The notes under the pieces were generated by a model. That model did no database searches. It was not told the DNA's origin and saw nothing but the letters and a program-made list of their open reading frames with translations. From Ferruginibacter sp. (GTDB lineage: Bacteria > Bacteroidota > Bacteroidia > Chitinophagales > Chitinophagaceae), in contig JABFRP010000002.1 in assembly GCA_013141115.1 (NCBI GenBank), forward strand, positions 2,406,647 to 2,470,646: a DNA stretch of 64,000 nucleotides, read 5' to 3'. A program made the position numbers and the translations under genes. This document shows positions 17,101-25,707 of this stretch, one piece after another (within the stretch, counting starts at the first letter, position 1; every line of letters starts with the position of its first letter).

Positions 17101-17802
17101 TCAGATTTTGTTACCTTCAATACGGCTTAAAAAAATATCCCTGTAAGTTTCACCAATGGGTATAACTTCTGTGCCAATAAAAATCCTGTTCTTTTCAATA
17201 GCATCTATCTTATTAACTGCAACAATGTAGGATTTATGCACCCTTATAAAATTTTGCCTGGGTAAATACTGTTCCAGTGCTTTTAAATTTTGAAGTGTGA
17301 TCAGTTTTTCTTTAGTGGTTTGTATGCTGATATAATCTTTCAGTCCCTCAATAAAAAGTATTTCTGCAAGATTTACCTTGATCATTTTACTGTCTGATTT
17401 TATAAAAATAAAATCATCTTCAATACTTGCAGGGTTTTTTAACGAGAAAGTAATATTGCCGGCGATAACCTTATCAATTGCTTTTAAAAACCTTTCATAA
17501 GTAATGGGCTTTAATAAATAGTCGGTAATGTTGTATTCGTATCCATCCAATGCATAATCGGTATAGGCAGTGGTAAATATTACTTTGTAGTTGTTGCCAA
17601 TAATTTTCAATACCTGTATGCCAGTAAGCTCGGGCATTTGCACATCCAGAAAAATAATATCTACTTCATTTTTTTGTATAAACTGTATAGCTTCAAAAGC
17701 ATTGGTGCCGGCAAAACTGAGCGATAAATTTTCGGTATCCTCAATGTATTTGCTCAGTAGTTCTACCGCCAGTGGCTCATCATCCAATATTACACACTTC
17801 AT
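17101..17802 (-). CDS. LytTR-type response regulator
   Basis: A two-component response regulator of 233 residues. Its receiver domain has the acidic pair Asp8/Asp9, the phospho-acceptor Asp53 (IIFLDVQMPEL), the switch Thr in FTTAYTDYALDGYE and a Lys in YLLKPITYERF. It is followed by a LytTR DNA-binding domain (~135-230) with LKALEQYLPRQNFIRVHKSYIV. The ATG at 17802 (MKCVILDDEP) is chosen because it overlaps the kinase stop as ATGA. The frame extends to 17832 without conserved sequence. It pairs with the upstream LytS-like kinase. Targets are unknown. The divergent outer-membrane receptor gene is a possible one. Confidence 0.9.
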   Translation of the reverse strand: MKCVILDDEPLAVELLSKYIEDTENLSLSFAGTNAFEAIQFIQKNEVDIIFLDVQMPELTGIQVLKIIGNNYKVIFTTAYTDYALDGYEYNITDYLLKPITYERFLKAIDKVIAGNITFSLKNPASIEDDFIFIKSDSKMIKVNLAEILFIEGLKDYISIQTTKEKLITLQNLKALEQYLPRQNFIRVHKSYIVAVNKIDAIEKNRIFIGTEVIPIGETYRDIFLSRIEGNKI

Positions 17803-18836
17803 TGTTTGCTTAAGTTTATTTGCAAGTTGCAATGATACATATTTTCATCCTGTTGTAGTTGTAAAATATGCTGATCAGGATACAATAGTTCCAGTCTTCT
17901 CTTTACATTATTTAAGCCAATGCCTGATGAATTATCTTTACTGTTATTGTTAATGCAATTAGAGGTAGATAAAGTTAGTTTGTTTTCCTGCACGTTTATT
18001 TTTATCTGCAATGGTTTATCGGGGTTATTTAATATGCCATGTTTAAACATATTTTCTATAAATGGGATCAGCAATAAAGGAGCAATGGTTTGTTGTGTTA
18101 TATTCCCTTCAAAGCTGTAATGTATACTATCCTTATTGCTCAGTCTTATAGTTTGCAGTTCAATAAAACTATTGATGTACTCTATTTCTCTTTGCAAGCT
18201 AACCTGTTCAGCATCGCTGTCTTTATACATATACCGCATTAAATGCGATAACTTTTCAATACTGGGCAACGCTTTATCTGATTTGCTGCTTACTAAAGAA
18301 TAAATATTATTGAGGGTATTAAAAATAAAATGTGGATTTACCTGGTTTTTTAAAAAAGCTAATTGTGCTGTTTTCTTTTCTTCCAGCAACAGGTATTTTT
18401 CTTTTTGAGATTTTATGTTGTCGTCTAATATCCAAAATAAAATACTCATTATTATTAGCAGGCCGCCATAATAAATATTATCGTAAATATAATAGCCTAT
18501 TGTAGTGCCTTCAAAATAATTTTTTATACCAAACCATTTAAAAAATAATACTTCCTGTATTAAATACCTTAGTGCAATAAAGGAAAGTAATAACAACACC
18601 CAGCCAATCCAGGCTTTTAGTATTTTATTTTTTTTGTAAAACCGGGGCAATATAAAAAAGTAATTGAAATAAAATACTGAGGGGAATAAAATGTAGTGGC
18701 TTATGGATAATGCGTCAAAGTAATAACTTAAACCATGAGATTTTTCTGAAGTAAACAGGCTGCCGATAATATTATGCCAGGCAAATACATAAAACCAGAA
18801 AATTGCATGCATTAATATTTTAACCCACTTTTTCAT
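17799..18836 (-). CDS. LytS/YehU-type sensor histidine kinase
   Basis: A 345-residue membrane kinase. Four hydrophobic segments span about residues 8-30, 45-65, 75-95 and 120-140. A short coiled coil (KEKYLLLEEKKTAQLAFLKNQ) then leads into the His_kinase domain with phospho-acceptor His169 in NQVNPHFIFNTLNNIYS. The ATP lobe has LLIPFIENMFKHGI (N box) and SGIGLNNVKRRLELLY (G box). No extracellular sensor domain is visible, so sensing is probably through the membrane segments. It overlaps the LytTR regulator by 4 bases, so the two are translationally coupled. Confidence 0.92.
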   Translation of the reverse strand: MKKWVKILMHAIFWFYVFAWHNIIGSLFTSEKSHGLSYYFDALSISHYILFPSVFYFNYFFILPRFYKKNKILKAWIGWVLLLLSFIALRYLIQEVLFFKWFGIKNYFEGTTIGYYIYDNIYYGGLLIIMSILFWILDDNIKSQKEKYLLLEEKKTAQLAFLKNQVNPHFIFNTLNNIYSLVSSKSDKALPSIEKLSHLMRYMYKDSDAEQVSLQREIEYINSFIELQTIRLSNKDSIHYSFEGNITQQTIAPLLLIPFIENMFKHGILNNPDKPLQIKINVQENKLTLSTSNCINNNSKDNSSGIGLNNVKRRLELLYPDQHILQLQQDENMYHCNLQINLSKQ

Positions 18837-18953
18837 CCTGTAAAAATATATCCATTAAGCTTAAAATAAGCACAGCATCTGCCAACACCCTTTTTTGTAC
18901 TACCAACCGGAAATGCCGGTTAAAGGTAAATAAAGCAGTGTTGATATAAAACG

Positions 18954-18986
18954 TTTGGTAAAAGCAATGCTTACAATGCAACTTTA
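18954..18986 (+). promoter_or_regulatory. Weak promoter candidate for the outer-membrane receptor
   Basis: TTTG at 18954-18957 and CAACTTTA at 18979-18986 (spacing 21) approximate the Bacteroidota promoter, with two mismatches in the -7 box. It would put the start point about 25 bases before the chosen ATG at 19015. A short inverted repeat ACCGG/CCGGT lies upstream at 18906-18920. Confidence 0.35.
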
Positions 18987-19014
18987 CAGCATAATAAAAA
19001 GCAGCACTGTCAAC

Positions 19015-21438
19015 ATGAAAAAAATAATTATTACCACCGCATTGGCATTTTTAAGTACTATGCTTTTTTGCCAGCAAAAAACTGTAATGGGTAAAGTTAT
19101 CACCGCAAAAAATGAAGCTGTGCAGTACGCAAATATTGCTTTAGTATGCAATACCGATGATAAAACCATAAAAGGTGCTGTTGCTGATAGCGCAGGTAAT
19201 TTTAGTATCAGCATTACTACAAACGGAGTTTATAAACTTGCAATTACAAACGCAGGGTTTAGCAGTTATACATCAACTGCATTTACAATTGATTCTGCTA
19301 CTACTGTAATAAATATGCCAGCAATTGTTTTAACAGAGCAGTTTAAAACCAATAAAACAGTAGTGGTACAGGCTAAGAAAAAATTTATAGAAATACAAGC
19401 CGACAAAACTGTATTGAATATTGAAAATAGTGTGGTGGCTGTGGGCAATTCAGCTTTTGAATTAATAAAAAAAGCGCCTGCAGTTACTGTAGATAAAGAC
19501 GATAATTTAAAATTGAAAGGTGGCATTGCCACAATTTATGTTGATGGTAAACCATTTTATTTATCAGGAGAACAACTTACCCAATACCTTAAAAACCTTC
19601 AGGCGGATGCCATTAGTAAAATTGAAATTATTGGTAACCCCAGCAGTAAATATGATGCAGCAGGGTTAACCGGTATTATAAATATCAGGCTTAAAAAAAA
19701 TAAACAATACGGCACTAATGGCAGTTATACTTTTGGAAGCGGCTATGGCAAATACCCCAAAATTAATTCGGCTCTCTCTTTAAACCACCGCAATAAAAAG
19801 ATTAATGTTTTTACCGATGGCAGTATTGGCTACAGCGAAAGTTTTAATAAACTTACCTATAACAGTATTGTTGATAATAGTGGCGTATTAACTTACCAGG
19901 ACAGAGACAATTACTGGCATCCTAAAACCGTATGGCATTCCTTTAAAGCCGGCGCCGATTTTAATGTAAGCAAAAAAACAATTATTGGCTTTTTAATAAA
20001 AGGTAATGGCGATCACGAAAAATCAATAACTGATAACAATACTATTTTCAGTAATCAAAATGCGCAAAAGCTGAATAGCATTATTACCCAAAAAGATAAC
20101 GACGAAAAAACCAATAGCTTAAGTTACAATGTAAATTTTAAAACAGAAATTGACAGCCTGGGCAGCGAGTTGATTGTTGATGCAGATTACATCAGCTTTA
20201 AAAGAACCGCAGAAAATTATAATTATAATAGTTTTATCAATGGCAATAATACCCCTTACAGAAATGCCTATAGCTTTAGAAACGGCAGCCCAGCAGATAT
20301 AAATATTAAAACTGCAAAAACAGATTTTACTAAAGTGTACAATACTACTTTTAAAGTAGAAACCGGCGCAAAGTACAGTGCGGTGGAAAATAATAATTAT
20401 TTAAAAGTAGATTCTTTAAACAGCAGTAATGCATGGGTAAAAGATAATAACCGTACCAATACTTTTATTTATAAAGAAAAAATTGCAGCAGTATATTTTA
20501 ACTTTACAAAAGACTGGAAAAAGATAAGCCTGCAAATGGGAGTAAGAGTTGAAAATACCAATTACAGCGGTAATAGTGTTACGTTAAACCAGGTAAAAGA
20601 CAGTAACTATACTAACCTTTTCCCCAGTGCATTTTTAACTTACCGGCAAAACGAAAAAAACACCTGGAATGCAAGTTATTCACGCCGCATTAACCGGCCA
20701 TCGTATCAATCACTAAATCCGTTTATCGATTTCATTGATCCATACACACAATTTGAGGGCAATCCCAATTTAAAACCCAGCTTTACACAATCTTTTGAGG
20801 TAAAGCACAGCTACAACGATTTTTTATACAGCACCCTTAGCTATAGTTATACCAAAGCACAAAGTACCAATGTTATTTTGCAGGATAAGGTTACCGGGCG
20901 GGTAAGAAATATTACTGCCAACGTTGGTAACTCATCTTACTTATCATTAAATTTTAGTGCCAGCGTACAGCCTTACAAATGGTGGAGCATTGATAATAAT
21001 GTAAGTTTTAGCGGAGGTAATTCACAATCTAATTACCCTGAGTACGAGTTTGATCAAAACTATTTTGGGGTAGATGTGAGTACAGAACATTCTTTTACCC
21101 TGCCTCAAAAAATTAAAATTCAAACCAGTGCTTATTACAGCACACCTTACCGTGATGGTATTACCAAAATACGGGCAAGTTATATTGTAAGTGCAGGGGT
21201 ACAAAAGTCTTTATGGAAAAGTAAAGCTTCAATTAAAATAAATTATAACAATATAATTGGACCATCTGCTTACAGGGCACAATATTTAAGTGATAATTTA
21301 AACATTAAATGGATCAACCAATGGGAGGGGCGCCGAATAAATATCAGTTTTAATTACAAATTTGGAAATGCCAATGTAAAAGCCAGCAGGCAGCGCAGCT
21401 CAGCATCTCAACAAGAAAGAAACAGGGTAAATTTGTAA
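19015..21438 (+). CDS. Outer-membrane beta-barrel receptor, TonB-dependent receptor-like
   Basis: A protein of 807 residues from this start. It has a signal peptide (MKKIIITTALAFLSTMLFCQQ), then a carboxypeptidase-regulatory-like beta-sandwich at ~22-110. A plug domain at ~125-235 contains ADKTVLNIENS, GIATIYVDGKP and YDAAGLTGIINI. The rest is a barrel resembling the outer-membrane beta-barrel family common in Bacteroidota (SRRINRPSYQSLNPF; YTQFEGNPNLKPSFTQSFE). No TonB box is evident. Substrate unknown; members are often signalling- or uptake-linked. The ATG at 19015 is chosen because upstream residues precede the signal peptide. It stands divergent from the LytS/LytTR pair, which may regulate it. 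Confidence 0.85.
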   Translation: MKKIIITTALAFLSTMLFCQQKTVMGKVITAKNEAVQYANIALVCNTDDKTIKGAVADSAGNFSISITTNGVYKLAITNAGFSSYTSTAFTIDSATTVINMPAIVLTEQFKTNKTVVVQAKKKFIEIQADKTVLNIENSVVAVGNSAFELIKKAPAVTVDKDDNLKLKGGIATIYVDGKPFYLSGEQLTQYLKNLQADAISKIEIIGNPSSKYDAAGLTGIINIRLKKNKQYGTNGSYTFGSGYGKYPKINSALSLNHRNKKINVFTDGSIGYSESFNKLTYNSIVDNSGVLTYQDRDNYWHPKTVWHSFKAGADFNVSKKTIIGFLIKGNGDHEKSITDNNTIFSNQNAQKLNSIITQKDNDEKTNSLSYNVNFKTEIDSLGSELIVDADYISFKRTAENYNYNSFINGNNTPYRNAYSFRNGSPADINIKTAKTDFTKVYNTTFKVETGAKYSAVENNNYLKVDSLNSSNAWVKDNNRTNTFIYKEKIAAVYFNFTKDWKKISLQMGVRVENTNYSGNSVTLNQVKDSNYTNLFPSAFLTYRQNEKNTWNASYSRRINRPSYQSLNPFIDFIDPYTQFEGNPNLKPSFTQSFEVKHSYNDFLYSTLSYSYTKAQSTNVILQDKVTGRVRNITANVGNSSYLSLNFSASVQPYKWWSIDNNVSFSGGNSQSNYPEYEFDQNYFGVDVSTEHSFTLPQKIKIQTSAYYSTPYRDGITKIRASYIVSAGVQKSLWKSKASIKINYNNIIGPSAYRAQYLSDNLNIKWINQWEGRRINISFNYKFGNANVKASRQRSSASQQERNRVNL

Positions 21439-21533
21439 ATATATGCTCCGGATGTTTTACTACACTTATAAAGTATTAAATTTGTGCAAATGCATTAAGG
21501 CAATACACATTCAATAAGGCTTAGTAAAATCAT

Positions 21534-22307
21534 ATGGTAAAACAAATCCCCAACATCTTTACTTTACTCAATCTTTTTTTAGGCTGCATAGCTATTGTGT
21601 TTGCTTTGCAAACAGAAACCATCTCCATTTTTGTAGGCGAAGATTTAAGTACACATTATAATATTCCTGAAAAATTATCTATTGCCTCGTACTTAATTTT
21701 TGCGGCTGCAGTGGTTGATTTTTTAGATGGCTTTGTTGCCCGCTTGCTGGGCGCAACATCTGATATGGGCAAACAACTGGATTCTTTAAGTGATGTGGTA
21801 AGTTTTGGTGTGGCGCCCTCGGTGATTTTGTATCAACTTTTACGTATTAGTTTTATTAAAGAAGAAACCGGGCTGGATACATCTATTGCCTGGTTGCTGC
21901 CCGCTTTTATTGTGGCTTGTGCAGGTGCTTACCGTTTAGCAAGGTTTAACCTGGACAATACTCAATCTTACGGCTTTAAAGGTGTGCCCATACCTGCGGC
22001 AGGTTTACTAATTGCATCTTTTCCATTGATTTTACATTTTGGTAATGGCATTATTGATATCAGCAACTGGCTTACCAATAAATGGGTATTATATGTTGTT
22101 ATTGCTGTGGTAAGTTGGTTAATGGTATCCACATTGCCATTAATGGCTTTAAAATTTAAAGATTTTACCGTAAAAAATAATTTACCTAAAATGATTTTAG
22201 TGGTAATTGCCCTTGCTGCAGCTGTTCTTTTACAATGGCTGGCTGTTCCGGTGGTGTTCATTGCCTACATTATTTTATCTTTGCTTTACAAACAAAAACA
22301 ATCATGA
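21534..22307 (+). CDS. pssA: CDP-diacylglycerol-serine O-phosphatidyltransferase
   Basis: PssA makes phosphatidylserine, precursor of phosphatidylethanolamine, in the inner membrane. The 257-residue multi-pass protein has the CDP-alcohol phosphotransferase signature near residues 65-90: DGFVAR, then G, then DSLSD (pattern DGxxARxnGxxxDxxxD, all acidic residues present). It starts with IPNIFTLLNLFLGCIAI, typical of the family. Its stop overlaps the purS start as ATGA. Downstream genes are not functionally related. Confidence 0.9.
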   Translation: MVKQIPNIFTLLNLFLGCIAIVFALQTETISIFVGEDLSTHYNIPEKLSIASYLIFAAAVVDFLDGFVARLLGATSDMGKQLDSLSDVVSFGVAPSVILYQLLRISFIKEETGLDTSIAWLLPAFIVACAGAYRLARFNLDNTQSYGFKGVPIPAAGLLIASFPLILHFGNGIIDISNWLTNKWVLYVVIAVVSWLMVSTLPLMALKFKDFTVKNNLPKMILVVIALAAAVLLQWLAVPVVFIAYIILSLLYKQKQS

Positions 22308-22549
22308 TATTTACAGTACAGGTTAAAGTAATGCCGCTAAAAGATTTATTAGATCCGCAAGGGAAAGCAGTAATGGGCGGCTTACAAAATTTAGGTATAA
22401 AAAATGTTGCCGATGTTAGAATTGGTAAACATATTGATCTGCAAATTGAAGCTGCCGGTAAAGACGAAGCTTTGGCAATTGCAGAAGAAGCGGCTAAAAA
22501 ACTATTAGCAAATCCTGTGATGGAATACTTTGAACTGACAGCCGTTTAA
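22304..22549 (+). CDS. purS: Phosphoribosylformylglycinamidine synthase, PurS subunit
   Basis: PurS is the small structural subunit of the three-part FGAM synthase (PurS, PurQ, PurL) of purine synthesis, where it helps form the ammonia channel. The 81-residue product has the family's beginning (FTVQVKVMPLKDLLDPQGKAV) and middle (LQNLGIKNVADVRIGKHIDLQI). The ATG at 22304 overlaps the pssA stop. The frame extends upstream to 22235, but only inside pssA. PurQ and PurL are not in this window. Confidence 0.9.
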   Translation: MIFTVQVKVMPLKDLLDPQGKAVMGGLQNLGIKNVADVRIGKHIDLQIEAAGKDEALAIAEEAAKKLLANPVMEYFELTAV

Positions 22550-22550
22550 A

Positions 22551-22660
22551 CAATTGATAATTTTATAGTGGATAATTTATAATGCTTTTTGATAGTAGAA
22601 TTGTGCAAATTGTAAAACCCCTTAAAGAGAAAAAATTATCCATTATCAATTAATCAATTA
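22551..22660. repeat. AT-rich inverted repeat between purS and rsmI
   Basis: AATTGATAA (22552-22560) and TGGATAATTT (22569-22578) are complementary to TTATCAATT (22643-22651) and AAATTATCCA (22633-22642). They form an interrupted ~19-bp stem around a 54-base loop. A related repeat with the same ATTATCCATTAATCAATT words is in the rsmG-glycosyltransferase spacer at 59615-59720. Confidence 0.6.
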
Positions 22661-22672
22661 TTCATTTTAGAT

Positions 22673-23338
22673 ATGCTTTATATCATTCCCACTCCAATAG
22701 GTAATTTGGCCGATTTTACTTTCAGGGCAGTGGAAGTATTGAAGTTGGTGGATTTAATTTTAGCAGAAGATACCCGAACGTCTTCTGTTTTGCTGAATCA
22801 CTATCAAATTCAGAAACCCATATCGCCTTACCACCAGCACAACGAGCATAAAATAGTTACACATTTAGCAGAGCAAATGGCTGCCGGCAAAACCATTGCC
22901 TTATTAACCGATGCCGGTACACCCGGAATAAGCGACCCCGCTTTTTTATTGGTTAGAGAATGCGTCAAAAATAATATCAGGGTAGAATGTTTGCCTGGTG
23001 CTACAGCTTTTGTGCCGGCTTTAGTCAATAGTGGTTTGCCGATGAACAGTTTTTGTTTTGAAGGTTTTTTGCCTTTGAAAAAAGGCCGGCAAACCATGAT
23101 GAAAAAATTAGCCAACGAAGAACGTACCATGGTTTTTTACGAAAGTCCCATGCGATTGGTAAAAACCTTAAATGAATTTGCACAATACTTTGGTGCCGAA
23201 AGGCAGTGTAGCGTAAGCCGTGAACTTACTAAGAAATTTGAAGAAAATAAAAGGGGCAGTTTACAGGAGGTGCATGATTACTTTAATGAAAAGGCAGTGA
23301 AGGGAGAGATTGTGATTGTGGTGCACGGAAAAGGGTGA
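22673..23338 (+). CDS. rsmI: 16S rRNA (cytidine(1402)-2'-O)-methyltransferase RsmI
   Basis: RsmI methylates the ribose of C1402 in the decoding centre of 16S rRNA. The 221-residue protein is a tetrapyrrole-methylase-fold enzyme. It begins LYIIPTPIGNLADFTFRAVEVL, has LAEDTRTSSVLLNHY, the SAM-loop ALLTDAGTPGISDP, PGATAFVPALVNSGLP and the catalytic-domain FYESPMRLVKTL. It is slightly shorter than the E. coli enzyme at the C-terminus. The next gene downstream is the first of the injection-system cluster, 492 bases away. Confidence 0.92.
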   Translation: MLYIIPTPIGNLADFTFRAVEVLKLVDLILAEDTRTSSVLLNHYQIQKPISPYHQHNEHKIVTHLAEQMAAGKTIALLTDAGTPGISDPAFLLVRECVKNNIRVECLPGATAFVPALVNSGLPMNSFCFEGFLPLKKGRQTMMKKLANEERTMVFYESPMRLVKTLNEFAQYFGAERQCSVSRELTKKFEENKRGSLQEVHDYFNEKAVKGEIVIVVHGKG

Positions 23339-23601
23339 CGCCTGGTTTAATATTTTAAAACTCCTTATAAACCTCATCGTAATTTCAACATTTTGTTGTC
23401 GTAACTATCTCGGCACTGCTAAAATATACTTGGTTGTTGTTATTTTTTATTACATAAAAATATTGGGAGAGGGATTGCTGCAACTCTTTCCTGCCGGGTA
23501 TTTGGTGCAATGGTGTTTAAGAATTTGGTAACGAAATTTTAGTTGTATTTTCAATTTCTCCCTTTACATAATTGTTAAATAAAAAAATACCGCTTTAGGG
23601 T

Positions 23602-23633
23602 ATTGACAATTTAAATTACATTTTTTAATCTTG
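23602..23633 (+). promoter_or_regulatory. Candidate promoter of the eCIS cluster
   Basis: ATTG at 23602-23605, a 20-base spacer, then TAATCTTG at 23626-23633 matches the Bacteroidota consensus with one mismatch in the -7 box. Transcription would begin near 23640, leaving a leader of about 190 bases before the first gene. Confidence 0.5.
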
Positions 23634-23742
23634 CATTGTAATTCCCAAGTCCACATCCTTTAAATACCTTATCCCTTTTTTCTAAGCACAGCATTCACAG
23701 CATGAGATGTTTTATGGCGAACTGTTCATAGTATAAAGTGAA

Positions 23743-23810
23743 CCAGTTTATGTATTGTTATAACAGTCAATTTTAAAAAAGTAAAAAATTGACACTGGCA
23801 ATGTATTGCC
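23743..23810 (+). promoter_or_regulatory. Leader hairpins and palindrome before the first eCIS gene
   Basis: GTCAATTTT (23766-23774) is complementary to AAAATTGAC (23785-23793) and is flanked by CCAGT (23743-23747) and ACTGG (23794-23798). GGCAATGTATTGCC at 23797-23810 is a perfect six-base inverted repeat 20 bases before the start codon. These could be an RNA structure over the start region or an operator. Confidence 0.45.
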
Positions 23811-23830
23811 TGTAATAAAGAATTTATTTT

Positions 23831-24424
23831 ATGATAGATAAAGCATTAAAATTTATTACTGAAGAGATCAACAATTACTTGCTGACGAAATTATCATTTG
23901 CTGATACCAGTAAAATTGTATTGGATAATATCGCCAGGTTGCAGGATGCTGGTAATGGCGGTAACTCCAATAAAATAATTCTCTCTTTAGTAAATATTGA
24001 AGAAGACAGGATAAGTAAGAACCCTGATAATTTTTATAAAACGGATGATAATAAAGTAGTGTATAAAAATGCACCCATTCATTTAAACCTGTATTGTTTG
24101 TTTGCTTACAACCATGGCGAGAATGATTCTGAAAGTACCAACCATTACGAAGAAGCCCTGCTGTATATCTCTTATGTGATACGGTTTTTTCAGCACCGTA
24201 ATGTTTTTACCGCAAGCAATTCTCCGGCATTAGACACCGGTATAGAAAAGTTGTTGATGGAATTACATTCCTTAGGGTTTGAACAACTCAATCATTTGTG
24301 GGCAGTGCTGGGAGGTAAATATCTGCCCTCGGTATTGTATAAAATGCGGCTGGTGGTTATTGATGAAAATCTGCAATCGGGTGTAGGCGAATTAATTAAA
24401 AATGTAAACGTGGTGGAAAATTAA
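23831..24424 (+). CDS. DUF4255 family eCIS tube-terminator/cap protein (Afp16/Pvc16-like)
   Basis: A 197-residue protein of the DUF4255 (Pvc16 N-terminal) family, which ends tube and sheath polymerisation and caps the particle tip in Afp and PVC. Typical features are the start MIDKALKFITEEINNYL, NKIILSLVNIEEDRISKNP, APIHLNLYCLFAYNH, YEEALLYISYVIRFFQHRNVFT and GGKYLPSVLYKMRLVVID. It is the first gene of the cluster, 6 bases before the next. In Bacteroidota clusters this family usually stands at the front, just before the sheath. Confidence 0.88.
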   Translation: MIDKALKFITEEINNYLLTKLSFADTSKIVLDNIARLQDAGNGGNSNKIILSLVNIEEDRISKNPDNFYKTDDNKVVYKNAPIHLNLYCLFAYNHGENDSESTNHYEEALLYISYVIRFFQHRNVFTASNSPALDTGIEKLLMELHSLGFEQLNHLWAVLGGKYLPSVLYKMRLVVIDENLQSGVGELIKNVNVVEN

Positions 24425-24429
24425 AAAGT

Positions 24430-25665
24430 ATGAGCGTACAATTTCAATCTTTATTTACCCTGCAATTGCTGCATGATTATTATACTAAGCATGATAACAG
24501 GTGCGTCGATTTTGATATCATTCCTTCGGAAGATACTGCATTGCTGATGAAGAACATGCAGGTGTTACATAAAAATTACAATAACAAACTACTCACCGTA
24601 ATTAATGCCAGTAAAGAAATAAATGATATACCGCCACCGGCATTTAAACTAACTCCTTTTTTAGATTTTGGAAAAGAGATTGTTTTCAGGTTTTATCTTT
24701 CTTTAAAAAACCCACACTTTTCAAACTTTACTTCAATAGCATTAAAGCAATCCGAAAAGAAAAGGTTTTATTTCAGCAATCTCTCTAAAAATAAATCGGG
24801 TAGTATTTTGTCTTTGTCAAACACTATAGCCCCGCATACTTTAAGTAAAATATATGCACCGGGTAACTTGGTAAAAGGAGCCGATGATAACTTTTACGAA
24901 GCCCTACGCATCAGCGATGGCACAGCAGCATCAAAAGATATTAACGATAAAAATTACTGGCAAAAAGCAGCCGTTAACAATCCTTATGTAAATGATGGAG
25001 ACGAAGTAATAATTGCCGGAGATAGTTTTAGTTATAAACTGAAAACACCGGCAAGTAATATCATCATTAAATTATTCAGCCTAAATAAAACTGATATAAA
25101 CCTGCCTTACGATAATTTGATAGAAACAGTTGAGAAAACATTTACACAAAATCAGGAAACGGTAAGTATTGATCTTTCTAAAAAAAATCCAGGTAAATAT
25201 AAAATTGTAGTTAATAATGAAGAGGATACCTGGGTGTATGTAGATACCAATGCAGCTAAACAAAATATTTTCGGCATTATCGAAATACATCATTTTGAAA
25301 AATTACCTGCCGGTTTTCAATTGCTCACTCCAGGCGGCCACATAAAAACTCCTGAGCCGGTATTTACTATATGGTTTAAAAATCGTTCTGTAACCTGGAG
25401 GTACATTTCACAAAATGGAGATATAGGTGTAACAGATTCCGCTGCAGTTCCGAGAACATTTTTGCCGGGCAGTGCTGCAGCAGTAAAATCAACAGAAGCC
25501 ATTGCACTAACAGAAACAGCTTTAACCACTTTAACTGCAACCAAAACATCTACCAGTAAGCAAATTAAATTTTTAAAAAACCCGGAGATAGAAAAATTGG
25601 TATTTGAGCAGGATGGGGCTACCGGTTTTTTCACCTCTAACATGTATGTAAAAATTGACACTTAA
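24430..25665 (+). CDS. Unknown eCIS protein between cap and sheath
   Basis: A 411-residue protein that I do not recognise. It lacks a signal peptide and membrane segments. The sequence is beta-rich, and residues ~355-380 form a Thr/Ala-rich, low-complexity linker (ALTETALTTLTATKTSTSKQ). The C-terminus ends in FTSNMYVKIDT. It lies 6 bases after the cap gene and 42 before the sheath gene, so it is almost certainly part of the particle or its assembly. AlgoCIS from Algoriphagus has extra parts at the cap end, including a cap adaptor. A similar role here is an inference from position only. Confidence 0.55.
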   Translation: MSVQFQSLFTLQLLHDYYTKHDNRCVDFDIIPSEDTALLMKNMQVLHKNYNNKLLTVINASKEINDIPPPAFKLTPFLDFGKEIVFRFYLSLKNPHFSNFTSIALKQSEKKRFYFSNLSKNKSGSILSLSNTIAPHTLSKIYAPGNLVKGADDNFYEALRISDGTAASKDINDKNYWQKAAVNNPYVNDGDEVIIAGDSFSYKLKTPASNIIIKLFSLNKTDINLPYDNLIETVEKTFTQNQETVSIDLSKKNPGKYKIVVNNEEDTWVYVDTNAAKQNIFGIIEIHHFEKLPAGFQLLTPGGHIKTPEPVFTIWFKNRSVTWRYISQNGDIGVTDSAAVPRTFLPGSAAAVKSTEAIALTETALTTLTATKTSTSKQIKFLKNPEIEKLVFEQDGATGFFTSNMYVKIDT

Positions 25666-25707
25666 CTTTTAACAACAACAATTTATAACCAACAAAATTT
25701 ATAAACT

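Larger units (their letters stand above)
23339..23830. other. Intergenic region and leader of the eCIS cluster
   Basis: 492 bases without a convincing gene. It contains a candidate promoter at 23602-23633, an extended hairpin at 23743-23798, and a short palindrome GGCAATGTATTGCC at 23797-23810. The region from 23560 to 23640 is strongly AT-rich. A 71-codon frame at 23316-23531 starts inside rsmI and has no coding character. Confidence 0.6.

Noticed and set aside
23316..23531. 71-codon plus-strand frame after rsmI
   Set aside because: It begins inside rsmI, is hydrophobic by base composition and shows no conserved pattern. Treated as non-coding leader.
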